From CAZTAK01 sp964611585 (GTDB lineage Bacteria; Pseudomonadota; Alphaproteobacteria; SHVP01): 64,000 nucleotides of DNA. A program made the translations under genes and the position numbers. The DNA lies in NCBI GenBank assembly GCA_964611585.1, contig CAZTAK010000003.1, positions 1 to 64,000 on the forward strand, given 5' to 3'. Under the pieces are notes generated by a model, which made no database searches, was not told where the DNA came from, and saw nothing but the letters and a program-made list of their open reading frames with translations. Below, piece by piece: positions 17,111-26,202 of this stretch. Position 1 is the first letter of the stretch, and every line of letters begins with the position of its first letter.

Positions 17111-17841
17111 ACCCACGGCCGGGTTTCACCCGCAACAATACGGGTCGCCTCCGAGCCGACAATAACCAGCGTCCGCATATCGGCGGCGGCATCTTTTGCA
17201 TCGCTAAGCGTGCGGATTTCAATTCGTTCCTCTGGCCGGGTGACAGCGGTCGCAAACACAACAGGCGTCTCGGGCGCAAGATGGGTCTGCAATGTCTTCA
17301 GCGCTTCGCCGAGCTGCCACGGGCGCGCTTTCGAGACCGGATTGTAGAGCGCGATCACAAATCCGGCCTTCGCCGCCGCTTCGAGACGGCGCACCACCAC
17401 CGGCCAGGGTTTGAGGTTGTCGGAAAGCGAAATGGCGCAGAAATCGTGGCCGAGCGGTGCGCCGACGCGCGCCGCCGCCGCCAGCATTGCCGAAACTCCC
17501 GGCACGATTTCAATGTCGATGGCGCCCGGGTCCGGTATTTCTTCGAGCGCCTCGAACACGGTGCTCGCCATCGCGAACACGCCCGCATCCCCCGACGAGA
17601 CGGCGGCGACGGTCCGGCCATCGCGCACCAGTGAAAGCGCGTGCCGCGCGCGGGCCAATTCTTCGCGGTTGTCCGAGGCGTGCCGCGTCTGGCGCTTGCG
17701 TTCCGGGATGCGGGCGAGGTAGGGGGCGTAGCCAACGATATCGGTGGCGCGCGCGAGCGCATCGGCGGCTTGCGGCGTAATGGCCTCGGCCGCCCCGGGA
17801 CCAAGGCCGACCACAAAGAGTTTGCCAGGCCGGTCGGTCAT
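17074..17841 (-). CDS. cobJ: Precorrin-3B C17-methyltransferase
   Basis: 255 residues, tetrapyrrole methylase family. It methylates C-17 and drives ring contraction to precorrin-4. The N-terminal VVGLGPGAAEAITPQA, then SSGDAGVFAMAS and VPGVSAMLAAAA, are diagnostic of CobJ/CbiH. The ATG at 17841 overlaps the cobI stop by 4 nt. It is the last gene of the riboswitch-led minus-strand run (DUF1636, cobW, cobN, cobG, cobH, cobI, cobJ). Confidence 0.95.
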   Translation of the reverse strand: MTDRPGKLFVVGLGPGAAEAITPQAADALARATDIVGYAPYLARIPERKRQTRHASDNREELARARHALSLVRDGRTVAAVSSGDAGVFAMASTVFEALEEIPDPGAIDIEIVPGVSAMLAAAARVGAPLGHDFCAISLSDNLKPWPVVVRRLEAAAKAGFVIALYNPVSKARPWQLGEALKTLQTHLAPETPVVFATAVTRPEERIEIRTLSDAKDAAADMRTLVIVGSEATRIVAGETRPWVYTPRRAGETVS

Positions 17842-18572
17842 GCCGGAGGCCGTGTCCCGGGCACCAGAATCAGGGAAAAATAGGGCGCGGGCGTTTCGGT
17901 CATCTCGCCGAGGGGCTGGACACGCGCGCCCGCCTGGGTGCCGCGTTCGACGTACAGCGCGCGCTCGGCGGCGCCCGCACGGGCAAGGGCGTTACGGATC
18001 TTGGGAAGATTCCGGCCCACTTTCATAATGACGGCGGCGTCGGTGGCGGCGAGCCGTTGGGCGAGGGCGTTCTCGTCCAGCGTCCCCGGCAGAACCGTCA
18101 GCACATCGTTGCCGCGTGTCATCGGCGTTTGCGCCTCCGACCAGCACCCGCCCATGCTGGTGATGCCGGGAACGATCACCGTATTTGCGTTCCTTAGCCG
18201 GTCGTAAATGTGGATGAACGATCCGTAGAGAAAGGGATCGCCTTCGCACAGCACCGCAACATCCTGGCCCTGGCGCAGGTTGATATCGAGTTCGCGCGCC
18301 GTCTTGTCGTAGAACGTATCCAGTACCGCGCGGTATTCGGGATCGCCGGCGTTCCGTTCGGTCGTCAAAGGATATTCGAACCGCAGCACGTCTGCGTCCG
18401 GATTGAAATGATCACCGGCGATCCGGCGGGCGTGGCCGGGGCGGCCCCGCTTGGCAAAATAGGCAATGACCGGGGCGGCGGCGAGAATGCGCACGGCCTT
18501 CAGGGTCAATAGCTCGGGATCACCCGGGCCGACGCCGACACCATAAAGGGTTCCTGGTTGGGGTGCGCTCAT
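17838..18572 (-). CDS. cobI: Precorrin-2 C20-methyltransferase
   Basis: 244 residues, tetrapyrrole methylase family, converting precorrin-2 to precorrin-3A. GVGVGPGDPELLTLKA is the signature, followed by CEGDPFLYGSFIHIYDRL and VPGITSMGGCWSEA, typical of CobI/CbiL. It overlaps cobH upstream and cobJ downstream by 4 nt each. Confidence 0.95.
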   Translation of the reverse strand: MSAPQPGTLYGVGVGPGDPELLTLKAVRILAAAPVIAYFAKRGRPGHARRIAGDHFNPDADVLRFEYPLTTERNAGDPEYRAVLDTFYDKTARELDINLRQGQDVAVLCEGDPFLYGSFIHIYDRLRNANTVIVPGITSMGGCWSEAQTPMTRGNDVLTVLPGTLDENALAQRLAATDAAVIMKVGRNLPKIRNALARAGAAERALYVERGTQAGARVQPLGEMTETPAPYFSLILVPGTRPPA

Positions 18573-19201
18573 TCGGCCTCGCTTGCGAGCGCGTTGACGG
18601 CGGCCACCGCCATCGAGCTTCCGCCCTTGCGGCCCCGGACGATCACGAAGGGAACGCGCCCGTCCGCGGCGAGCGCGTCTTTGGATTCGGCAGCGCCGAC
18701 GAAGCCCACCGGCATTCCGATCACCGCCGCCGGATGGGGCGCACCCGCGTCCAGCAGTTCGAGCAGATGATAGAGCGCCGTCGGCGCGTTACCGATGGCG
18801 ACCACGGCGCCGTTCAACCGTTCGCCCCAAAGGTCGAGCGCGCTAGCGGTTCGGGTGTTGCCGGATTCCTTGGCAAGCGCGGGCACGGCCGGGTCGCGGA
18901 GGGTGCAGACGATGTCGTTTCCGGCCGGGAGGCGCGCCACGGTGATTCCGTTTGCCACCATTTTCGAATCGCACAGGATCGGCGCACCGCTCACCAGGGC
19001 CTTGCGCGCCGCGTCGGCAAATCCGGGCGAGAACACCAGATCGCGGGCAATCTCGACCATGCCGCAGGCGTGAATGATTCGAACGGCGACGCGCGCCTCG
19101 TCCACGTCGAATCGTTCGAGATCCGCTTCAGCGCGGATTGTGGCAAAGGATTTGGCGTAAATCGCGGCGCCGTCGCGGAGGTATTCGTAACCCGAAGTCA
19201 T
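18569..19201 (-). CDS. cobH: Precorrin-8X methylmutase
   Basis: 210 residues. It moves the C-11 methyl group of precorrin-8X to C-12, giving hydrogenobyrinic acid. The proton-transfer His is likely H44 in RIIHACGMVE, matching the catalytic His of known CobH. CDSKMVANGI and IGMPVGFVGAAESK are conserved family segments. The ATG at 19201 overlaps the cobG stop by 4 nt; the longer upstream frame is cobG out of frame. Confidence 0.95.
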   Translation of the reverse strand: MTSGYEYLRDGAAIYAKSFATIRAEADLERFDVDEARVAVRIIHACGMVEIARDLVFSPGFADAARKALVSGAPILCDSKMVANGITVARLPAGNDIVCTLRDPAVPALAKESGNTRTASALDLWGERLNGAVVAIGNAPTALYHLLELLDAGAPHPAAVIGMPVGFVGAAESKDALAADGRVPFVIVRGRKGGSSMAVAAVNALASEAE

Positions 19202-20460
19202 TGCGGGACCTTCAGGAATCCAGATTCGACGCCGTCGATCACATCGCCAATCGAAAGGCCCCGGATCGCCGGTGAATCGGTCGTGGCGCCGCCCAGAATG
19301 ACGTCGTATCCGGCGACCGTCCCCAGCAACGTGAGGTTCGCAGCGCCAGCGTAGGCGCAACCCTTTGCGCAGCCCGAAATGTGTACGGCGGCGGGGAGGG
19401 GTGCTGCTGCTTCGGCGAAGCGGGCCGCATCGGCACGGGAATCGACGGCGCCAGACGCGCACGCCGTTCCCGGGCAGGCCGCGATTGCCAGCCGGTGGTC
19501 GTCCGCGCTCGCAACCGCGCCGATGGCTGCCGCAGCGTGGGCGAGATCGTCGGCCCGGCCGCCGGCGACCCCGCCAATCGCGAAGGCCCGCCACGGTGTC
19601 GTCCGCAGGACGCCGTTGCCGTACTGTTCGGCCAGACCGGCGCATTGCGCGAGGAACTCGCCGTCCGACTGCCCGAAGGGCACGCCGATCAGGAATGCAC
19701 CGGACCTTGAGTTGCTGACGGGGACGAACCCTGCGCGCGGCGGCGGTGGCGGGCCCAAAGGTTCTGCTTCGGCCTCGGCCGATACGCCAGCGGTGCCGAA
19801 AACCGCGGCCTCGCCAAACGTCGCCACCAGCATTCTCATCCGCCGTGGCGGCTCACGCTCGCCGGCGCCGAGGTCGAGGAAGGCGAGCACGATGGCTTTC
19901 GTCACCGCCGCGATTTCGTCTTGGGTGCAGCGGACCGCGTTGCGGCCGCCGGCAATCGAGATTTCCGCACCCCCGTCCACGCCTCGCACCATGACATCGG
20001 CAGTTGTTCCGGATAGCGGCAGGACGCCGCCGCCATCGACCAGGAAGCGGAACTTGGGCGGCAGTTCGGCGAAACGGCGGTCGGTCCGCAGCAGGACGCC
20101 GAGGCTCTTGCCCACCGCAATTGAATCGAAGGCGGCCGAAGAATCGTCGGCCCCAAGCGGGCTCACCAAAATGTTGCGGCGGCGCTCGATCTCCGGTTCT
20201 GTGTCGGCGAGCCCAAGCGCGCAGGCTTCTTCGGCGAAGGCCGCGACGCCCTCGGGCGTGAACCCGCGAAACTGAATATTGGCGCGGTTGCTGATCTGGA
20301 ATTCACCGTTGCCGTGGCGTTGGCTGGCCGCTGCCAGTGCGCGCGCCTGGTCCGCGGCGATCCGGGCGCCGAACGGCTTGACCCGGACGAGTAGGCCGTC
20401 GCTCGCTTCCATCGGGCGGTAGAGGTCCGGGGCCCAGCCCTTGTAGCCCGGTAGCGTCAT
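19198..20460 (-). CDS. cobG: Precorrin-3B synthase (O2-dependent)
   Basis: 420 residues of the nitrite/sulfite-reductase-like fold. CobG hydroxylates precorrin-3A at C-20 with O2 and forms the lactone, so its presence marks the aerobic pathway. Two half-domains are visible: FQISNRANIQFRG at 54-66 and the Fe-S cysteines C329, C334, C364 and C368 (CPGTAC and CAKGC). The hinge at about 228-245 is Glu/Pro-rich. The ATG at 20460 overlaps the cobN stop by 4 nt. Confidence 0.94.
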   Translation of the reverse strand: MTLPGYKGWAPDLYRPMEASDGLLVRVKPFGARIAADQARALAAASQRHGNGEFQISNRANIQFRGFTPEGVAAFAEEACALGLADTEPEIERRRNILVSPLGADDSSAAFDSIAVGKSLGVLLRTDRRFAELPPKFRFLVDGGGVLPLSGTTADVMVRGVDGGAEISIAGGRNAVRCTQDEIAAVTKAIVLAFLDLGAGEREPPRRMRMLVATFGEAAVFGTAGVSAEAEAEPLGPPPPPRAGFVPVSNSRSGAFLIGVPFGQSDGEFLAQCAGLAEQYGNGVLRTTPWRAFAIGGVAGGRADDLAHAAAAIGAVASADDHRLAIAACPGTACASGAVDSRADAARFAEAAAPLPAAVHISGCAKGCAYAGAANLTLLGTVAGYDVILGGATTDSPAIRGLSIGDVIDGVESGFLKVPQ

Positions 20461-23400
20461 GGCCGCGCTTCCGCGAGGGTGACGGTGACGGTGTTGCGCC
20501 GCGGCTGCCACAGACCGCGTTCGATGGCACCCGCGAACCCCGCCGCCATCGCCTCGCGCGCGGCCGGGTTGGCTTCGCACAGAAAACGGTCGATGTCCGC
20601 GTCGCCGAGCGTTGCATCGAACAGCAGATCGAATTGGCGGTCGAAACGTTCCGGTACGGTGACGGCGAACCCGACCAGCGGGTCGAGGCAGCGCGTGATT
20701 TCGGCGGCGCCGCGATAGCCGTGCCGCGTCATGCCGCGAATCCACTTCGGGTTTGCGGCGCGCCCGCGCACGATCCGCCGCACTTCCTCGGCAAGCGTTT
20801 GGGTTTTCGGTGATTCGGGAACCGAAGTGTCGCTGTGGTAAAGCGCAGGCGCTGCGCCGAGCAAATCCGCCGCCGCCGCGAATCCGCCTTCGTGGGCGGC
20901 GTAATCGAGGCTGTCGAGCAAATCGGTCTCGGCGTGGTCCTGGGTGTGAACGAAAGCCGTTGCATCCCGGACCCGGTCGGCGAATCCGGCGCGGTCTGCT
21001 TCGCCGTTGCGGCCATGGCCGTAGGCAAACCCCGACGCATCGAGATAGTCGCTGCCGAGGCCGCTGGCGCCGGTCCAGGCGCCGCCGGTCAGGCGCTCGG
21101 CGACGCCGGCGCCGTAGGACTGCGGGGCGGCCCCATAGATGCGTGTGGTGGCGCGCCTGAGCGCCTCGCCCTCGAGGCCGCGCGCCGCCGCCGCCAGCGG
21201 ATTGAATTGCGCCGGTTCGTCGCGCGCCGCCAGTGCGTTGACGGCTGAATCGAACAGGGCGATCTGAGTTTCAAAAGCATCGCGAAACAGGCCCGAAATT
21301 CGCACCGTCACGTCGATGCGCGGGCGGTCAAGATCGGCCAGCGTCAACACCTCGATCCCGGTGACGCGCGCCGACCCGTGATCCCAAACCGGCCTTGCGC
21401 CCATCAGCAGCAGCGCGACGCCAAGGTCCTCGCCGCCGGTGCGCATGGTGGCGCTGCCCCAGAGATCGACCACCATCGACCGCGGCCAGTCGCCGTGGTC
21501 CTGCAAATGCCGGCGCAGCAGTTCGTCGGCGGCCTTTTCGGCCAGCGCCATCGCCGAGCGCGTGGGGATCGCGCGTGGATCGACGGCATAAAGGTTGCGC
21601 CCGGTCGGCAGCACATCGGCGCGGCCGCGCGTCGGCGCGCCGGCCGGTCCCGGTTCGACGAAGCGGGCATCGAGCGCCGCCACCAATCCCGCCCGTTCGG
21701 CTGCCGCCGAGGTATCGAGCCGCGAAGCGAGAACGCCCGCATCCGTGCCGGAGCAGGATTTTGCTAACGCCGCCAGAAGGGATTTCCGTTGCGGCGGTGC
21801 GGGAGGCTCGCCGAAGACATGCAGGCCGTCGCGAATTTGCAGGTCCTTCACATCGCACAGGCGGGCGTCGAGGCGCGCCAGCGCATCGTTTTCCGACATG
21901 GCCTCGGTCACACCGCTTTCTTCAAGAAGCCCGGCGGCGCCGGCGCGTTCGAGAATCTCGCGCCGCAACAGTCCGGTGCGGCGGCGGTCGAGGCCGTCGG
22001 CGGCGGCGAATTCGTCGATCAGTTTTTCGATTTCCGCCGCCGCGCCATGCGTTCCGGCCGTCATTAGCGGCGGCGTGAGATGACCGACAGTCACCGCGCC
22101 CAGGCGGCGCTTTGCGGCCGCGGCTTCGCCCGGGTTGTTGACGATGAACGGATAGACCACCGGCACCGGCCCCGTCAGCAGCGGAGGAAAGCAGGAACCC
22201 GACAACGCCACCGCCTTGCCCGGCAACCATTCGAGGGTGCCGTGGGTGCCAAGGTGAATTAGGGCGTCGATCTGCTCGACTTCGCGCAGCCACAGATAAA
22301 ACGCAACGTAAGCGTGCCGCGGCGGCAGGTCGGGGTCGTGATAGCTTGCCTTGCGGTCCCTGGCCCGGCCGCGGCCGGGCTGGAGGGCGACGAGAAAATT
22401 TCCGAGCCGCTGGTAGCGCAGCACGAACTGTCCGCCGGCCAAATCCGTTTCGTCTTCGGGCGGACCCCACGCCGCTGTCACTTGGCCGCGCGCCGCTTGG
22501 GGCAGGGCGTCGAACAGGCGGGTGTAATCCTCGAGCGCCAAAAACGGTTCCGACTTTCCTTCGCACACCCTCGCCGCGAGTTGGGCGGCATCGGGAAGTT
22601 CATCGCCGGTTCCAAAACCCTCGCTAGAGAGATGGGCCAGAATCGCCGCAGCACTTTCGAGCGCATCCAGGCCAACCGCGTGCGCAGCCTGGCCGCCCGC
22701 GCCGGGATAATCCGACAGGATAAGAGCGATCTTTCGTTCACTCCTTGGCGTCGCGCCGAGCCTCGCCCAGGCGGCCGCACGCCCGGCCGCGTGCGATATT
22801 CCGTCCGCATCGGGCCGGTGAACGGTGCGCGAATACTCGAGGCCCGCAACTTCGCCAGTCTGCGTCTTGAACGAAACCGCGCCCGCCGCGAGCCGGCCGT
22901 CCAGTTCCGGCAACACCACCTGCATTGCGAGGTCGGCTTGCGAAAGCCCGCGCGCCGACTCTTTCCATGCCTCGCGCTCTGATCCCGAAAGCACCAGTTG
23001 CAGGACCGGCACGCCGGCCGCGTCGAGGGGCGAGGCGTGTCCGTCGAGGCGGGCCGAAAACCCGGTCGCGTTAAGTACGACCGCCGGACTCCAGTCGAGA
23101 AGAGCGGCGCGGACGAAGGCGCCTGCGTCCGTATCCTTTAACGAGGACACGAACAGCGCGCGCACGTTCAAATCATGCTGGAGCAACTCTGCGGCCAGCG
23201 CTTCGATCGGTGCGGCATCGCCCGCCAGCAGATAGGAGCGGTAAAAGACGATTGCCGCCATCAGCCCGCCGGGCCGGTCCGGAATGCCGACATCGTGCAC
23301 GCCAAATATCGGCATCGGTTCCGGTACGGCGTGCGCGTCCTCGCCGAGGCCCGCGAGGTGGGCCGCAAGTTCCAATGCGTGTGCGGTGTTCGCGGGGCCG

Positions 23401-23831
23401 CCCTGAGAAAGATACCCGGCGAGGCGCGTCCGCATCCCGGGCGCAACGGTGGAAAGCTCGGCCAGCCGGAAATCGTCATTCCCGTCGCCGGGCAGCAGGG
23501 CAAGCGGCGTTCCCATGCGGCGGCAGGTTGCGGCGACTTCCTCGGCGCCATAGCGCCAGTAGTCGAGTCCCCCCAGCAGGCGCACCACCACGCATTGGGC
23601 GTGTTCGATGACCTGTTCGACGTAGAGATCGACCGACATCGGGTGGCGAAGCTGGGCGAGGTTTGCGAGCCGCAGGCCGGGCAGCCCGGCGTCCGCTTGC
23701 CATGCTGCTGCCGCCGCGCCGAGGTCACTGTCGGAATAGGAAAGAAACACGAGGTCCGCCGGCGACTGGCCGAGATCGACCGGCACCTCGTCCTGATCGA
23801 GGGATCGGCTATCGCGGACCAGAAGATGCAT
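20457..23831 (-). CDS. cobN: Cobaltochelatase large subunit CobN
   Basis: 1124 residues, the porphyrin-binding subunit of ATP-dependent aerobic cobaltochelatase, homologous to Mg-chelatase ChlH/BchH. It inserts Co2+ into hydrogenobyrinic acid a,c-diamide together with the AAA+ partners CobS and CobT, which are not encoded in this window. Typical segments include LILSDYPG, HLGTHGTLEWLPGKAVALS and LDPLVGFAVTVPERFDR near the end. Length is in the usual CobN range. The ATG at 23831 lies 3 bp after cobW. Confidence 0.94.
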   Translation of the reverse strand: MHLLVRDSRSLDQDEVPVDLGQSPADLVFLSYSDSDLGAAAAAWQADAGLPGLRLANLAQLRHPMSVDLYVEQVIEHAQCVVVRLLGGLDYWRYGAEEVAATCRRMGTPLALLPGDGNDDFRLAELSTVAPGMRTRLAGYLSQGGPANTAHALELAAHLAGLGEDAHAVPEPMPIFGVHDVGIPDRPGGLMAAIVFYRSYLLAGDAAPIEALAAELLQHDLNVRALFVSSLKDTDAGAFVRAALLDWSPAVVLNATGFSARLDGHASPLDAAGVPVLQLVLSGSEREAWKESARGLSQADLAMQVVLPELDGRLAAGAVSFKTQTGEVAGLEYSRTVHRPDADGISHAAGRAAAWARLGATPRSERKIALILSDYPGAGGQAAHAVGLDALESAAAILAHLSSEGFGTGDELPDAAQLAARVCEGKSEPFLALEDYTRLFDALPQAARGQVTAAWGPPEDETDLAGGQFVLRYQRLGNFLVALQPGRGRARDRKASYHDPDLPPRHAYVAFYLWLREVEQIDALIHLGTHGTLEWLPGKAVALSGSCFPPLLTGPVPVVYPFIVNNPGEAAAAKRRLGAVTVGHLTPPLMTAGTHGAAAEIEKLIDEFAAADGLDRRRTGLLRREILERAGAAGLLEESGVTEAMSENDALARLDARLCDVKDLQIRDGLHVFGEPPAPPQRKSLLAALAKSCSGTDAGVLASRLDTSAAAERAGLVAALDARFVEPGPAGAPTRGRADVLPTGRNLYAVDPRAIPTRSAMALAEKAADELLRRHLQDHGDWPRSMVVDLWGSATMRTGGEDLGVALLLMGARPVWDHGSARVTGIEVLTLADLDRPRIDVTVRISGLFRDAFETQIALFDSAVNALAARDEPAQFNPLAAAARGLEGEALRRATTRIYGAAPQSYGAGVAERLTGGAWTGASGLGSDYLDASGFAYGHGRNGEADRAGFADRVRDATAFVHTQDHAETDLLDSLDYAAHEGGFAAAADLLGAAPALYHSDTSVPESPKTQTLAEEVRRIVRGRAANPKWIRGMTRHGYRGAAEITRCLDPLVGFAVTVPERFDRQFDLLFDATLGDADIDRFLCEANPAAREAMAAGFAGAIERGLWQPRRNTVTVTLAEARP

Positions 23832-23834
23832 CGT

Positions 23835-24872
23835 TCAGGCCCGAATTGCCGCTTCGATCGCGGCGCGGTCGAGGCCGGTCTGTCCGATAATCACAAGCTG
23901 ACCGTGGCGCGGTTCGTCCGCTCCCCACGGCCGGTCGAAATGGTGCCGGAAGCGCGCCCCGACGCCTTGCACCGCAAGCCGCATCGGCTTTCCGTGCACG
24001 GCTGCGAAGCCCTTGATGCGCAAGACATCGAAGGCCTCGGTGATATGGGCGAGGCGGGCGAGCAGGCCTTCAGGCGAGTCGACTTCGGCGACGGCGACGA
24101 CGAAACTTTCGAAATCGTCGTGCTCGTGCTCGCCATCGAGCGCATCGTGGTGTGAGGGGCGGGCGTCGAGATCGTCTTCCGCCGCCGCCCCCAGGCCGAG
24201 AAGCACGGCGGCATCGACCCGGCCTTGGCGCGCCGGCACGACCTTGACCGCGCGCGGGATCTGCGCCGCGATCATCTGCTGCAACGTTGCCGCCCGGTTA
24301 TCCTCCAGCAGGTCGGTCTTGTTGAGAATAATCAGGTCGGCGGCGTTCAACTGGTCCTCGTACACTTCGGCCAGCGGGTTGTCGTGATCGAGAGAAGGAT
24401 CGTCCGCGCGCTGGCGTGCCACCGCCTCGGGATTGTCGGCAAAGCGTCCCGCCACCACCGCCGGACCGTCCACCACCGCGATCACGCCATCGACGGTCAC
24501 GCGCGAGCGCACCGCCGGCCAGTCGAATGCCTTGATCAGCGGCTTGGGCAACGCGAGGCCGGATGTTTCGATCAGAATGTTCTCGGGCGGGTCGTCGCGG
24601 CCGATCAGCGCTTCCATCGCCGGAATGAAATCGTCGGCCACGGTGCAGCACAGGCAGCCGTTCGAAAGTTCGACGATATCGTCGTCGCCGCAGGCTTCGA
24701 TGCCGCAGCCGCGCAGGGTGTCGGCGTCGATTCCGATGTCGCCGAATTCATTGACGATGACGGCAACGCGCCGCCCGTCCGCGTTTTCGAGAATATGCCG
24801 CAGCAATGTCGTCTTGCCGGCACCGAGAAAGCCGGTAATGACGGTGGCGGGAATCTTGGCGGCATCGGTCAT
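23835..24872 (-). CDS. cobW: CobW, COG0523 GTPase metal chaperone
   Basis: 345-residue G3E-family GTPase. Walker A is GFLGAGKTT at 14-22 and the metal-binding GCLCC is at 72-76 (C73, C75, C76). A C-terminal CobW domain is preceded by a histidine- and acid-rich loop (HHDALDGEHEHDDFE). CobW proteins are thought to deliver cobalt to the CobNST chelatase, and the gene sits directly upstream of cobN. ATG at 24872, overlapping the DUF1636 gene by 4 nt. Confidence 0.95.
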   Translation of the reverse strand: MTDAAKIPATVITGFLGAGKTTLLRHILENADGRRVAVIVNEFGDIGIDADTLRGCGIEACGDDDIVELSNGCLCCTVADDFIPAMEALIGRDDPPENILIETSGLALPKPLIKAFDWPAVRSRVTVDGVIAVVDGPAVVAGRFADNPEAVARQRADDPSLDHDNPLAEVYEDQLNAADLIILNKTDLLEDNRAATLQQMIAAQIPRAVKVVPARQGRVDAAVLLGLGAAAEDDLDARPSHHDALDGEHEHDDFESFVVAVAEVDSPEGLLARLAHITEAFDVLRIKGFAAVHGKPMRLAVQGVGARFRHHFDRPWGADEPRHGQLVIIGQTGLDRAAIEAAIRA

Positions 24873-25270
24873 GCGGGGCGTCCTTCATCGTCGAGGGGAA
24901 GCGCCGGCAGGCGGGCGATTACGGCGTGGCGCAAGGACTGGGGGCGGTGTTCGCGCAACACGGTGCCGGATTCGGAGCGTGCATAAGCCGCACCGTATAA
25001 AAGCAGGTCGGCGCCGCGCGCGTCGTCAAGCCCGCCCATGACATAGGCCCACTTGCCCGGTGCGCTGACGGCGACGCTGCATCCGCGTTCGCAGTTGGCG
25101 AGACAGACGACCGGCGCCACCCGAATCACGGCACCGTTCCAGTTTTCGAGAGCGGCTGCGGATTCGTAGAGGCGGCGTCCGGGCGGGTCGGTCCCCGGCA
25201 CCAATTCGGCGTTGTCCGGCCCCTTGCAGGTAATGCAAACGTGAAGAACGGCTTGATCGTGTTCCACCAC
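24869..25270 (-). CDS. DUF1636 family protein, likely metal-linked partner of CobW
   Basis: 133 residues of the DUF1636 family, commonly found beside cobW/cobN. Cysteines group as CITC near residue 12 and CLANCERGC near 57-65, a ferredoxin-like arrangement that could bind an Fe-S cluster or metal. Function is unproven. It is the first gene after the minus-strand cobalamin riboswitch. The start is one of two adjacent GTG codons (25270 or 25267). Its position before cobW and cobN argues for a role in cobalt handling. Confidence 0.82.
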   Translation of the reverse strand: MVEHDQAVLHVCITCKGPDNAELVPGTDPPGRRLYESAAALENWNGAVIRVAPVVCLANCERGCSVAVSAPGKWAYVMGGLDDARGADLLLYGAAYARSESGTVLREHRPQSLRHAVIARLPALPLDDEGRPA

Positions 25271-25413
25271 CGCAACGCCTCAAGACCAAGTGCCAAACGG
25301 CACAATGTTTGGGGTGCGGGCGGCCCGGGCACTGAAACGGGTCCGGGAGACCGGCGGCTGAAAGCCCCGGTTCCGTGTCTGCCGGCGCACCCCGCCCGGC
25401 ATGGCGGCCGCAA

Positions 25414-25590
25414 AAGACGGCAGGTCTCCTGGCTCGCGAATGAAACGCCGCCCGACGCCTTCCCGGAAAGATGGATTGGCTTTCCAGTGGCCTGTTGCCG
25501 GGCGGCTCTTCGCTTACAGTTGCGGGGGCAGCTGCGGCATTGGGACCGTCCCGCACCGCATTCCCTCAAGCTTCCGCATGGAAGAACCGT
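25414..25590 (-). promoter_or_regulatory. Cobalamin riboswitch controlling DUF1636-cobW-cobN-cobGHIJ
   Basis: Read on the minus strand, the leader contains the conserved cobalamin aptamer: gggaatgcggtgcggg, ccgcaactgtaagcg, gccactgg, gggaaggcg and the B12 box agccaggagacctgcc (25434-25419). About 145 nt follow before the DUF1636 start; within it a ggggtgcg stretch can pair with a later cgcacccc, a candidate expression platform. Binding of adenosylcobalamin normally shuts such operons off. Confidence 0.93.
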
Positions 25591-25596
25591 CGACTA

Positions 25597-25626
25597 TTGA
25601 GTATTACTTCGGTTTGGACGAGTCAA
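25597..25626 (-). promoter_or_regulatory. Candidate promoter for the minus-strand riboswitch leader
   Basis: On the minus strand TTGACT (25626-25621) is followed after about 17 bases by TACTCA near 25602-25597, just upstream of the aptamer. The -35 matches consensus well and the -10 poorly. The 70 bp between aptamer and cobU must also hold the cobU promoter in the other direction. Confidence 0.25.
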
Positions 25627-25674
25627 TCAGGCGCGCGAAATGCCGGGAAACCCTTATCTGCCTATGGTGAATCG

Positions 25675-26187
25675 ATGACCGGCGCGAGCGTCTCGCTGGT
25701 GCTGGGCGGGGCACGCTCGGGCAAGAGCCGCCATGCTGAATCGCTGGTGATGGTGGTGCCGCCACCCTGGTTGTACCTCGCCACCGCCGAACCGGGCGAT
25801 GCAGAAATGGCGGCGCGGATCGCGGAACACAGAGCGCGCCGCGGTGTGGACTGGGAAACTCTCGAAACGCCGCTCGATGTCCCGCAAGCGCTTCGCGCAG
25901 TGCCGGCCGATGCGGCGGTGCTGGTCGAGTGCCTGACGCTGTGGACTTCCAACCTGATGCACGCGCACCGGGCCATCGACACATCGATCGAGGCGCTATT
26001 GTCCGCCCTTGGTGCGCGCACTGGTCCCACGGTGCTGGTTTCCAACGAGGTTGGATCGGGAATCATTCCCGGCAACGAACTCGCGCGCGCCTTCCGGGAC
26101 GCCCAGGGCGAGGTAAACCAGCGCGTCGCGGCGTACGCCGCCCATGTGGTGCTCATGGTCGCGGGCCTGCCGCTGACCGTCAAATAG
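25675..26187 (+). CDS. cobU: Bifunctional adenosylcobinamide kinase / adenosylcobinamide-phosphate guanylyltransferase
   Basis: 170 residues (CobP in P. denitrificans). It phosphorylates adenosylcobinamide and attaches GMP to form adenosylcobinamide-GDP. The P-loop GGARSGKSRHAE is at 11-22, LVECLTLWTSNLM is the Walker-B-like part, and VSNEVGSGIIP is characteristic. The ATG at 25675 diverges from the riboswitch leader. It heads a plus-strand run cobU-cobO-cobQ with 15-bp and 1-nt-overlap junctions. I see no riboswitch directly in front of this operon. Confidence 0.95.
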   Translation: MTGASVSLVLGGARSGKSRHAESLVMVVPPPWLYLATAEPGDAEMAARIAEHRARRGVDWETLETPLDVPQALRAVPADAAVLVECLTLWTSNLMHAHRAIDTSIEALLSALGARTGPTVLVSNEVGSGIIPGNELARAFRDAQGEVNQRVAAYAAHVVLMVAGLPLTVK

Positions 26188-26202
26188 GCCGGAGCGAAAA
26201 CG

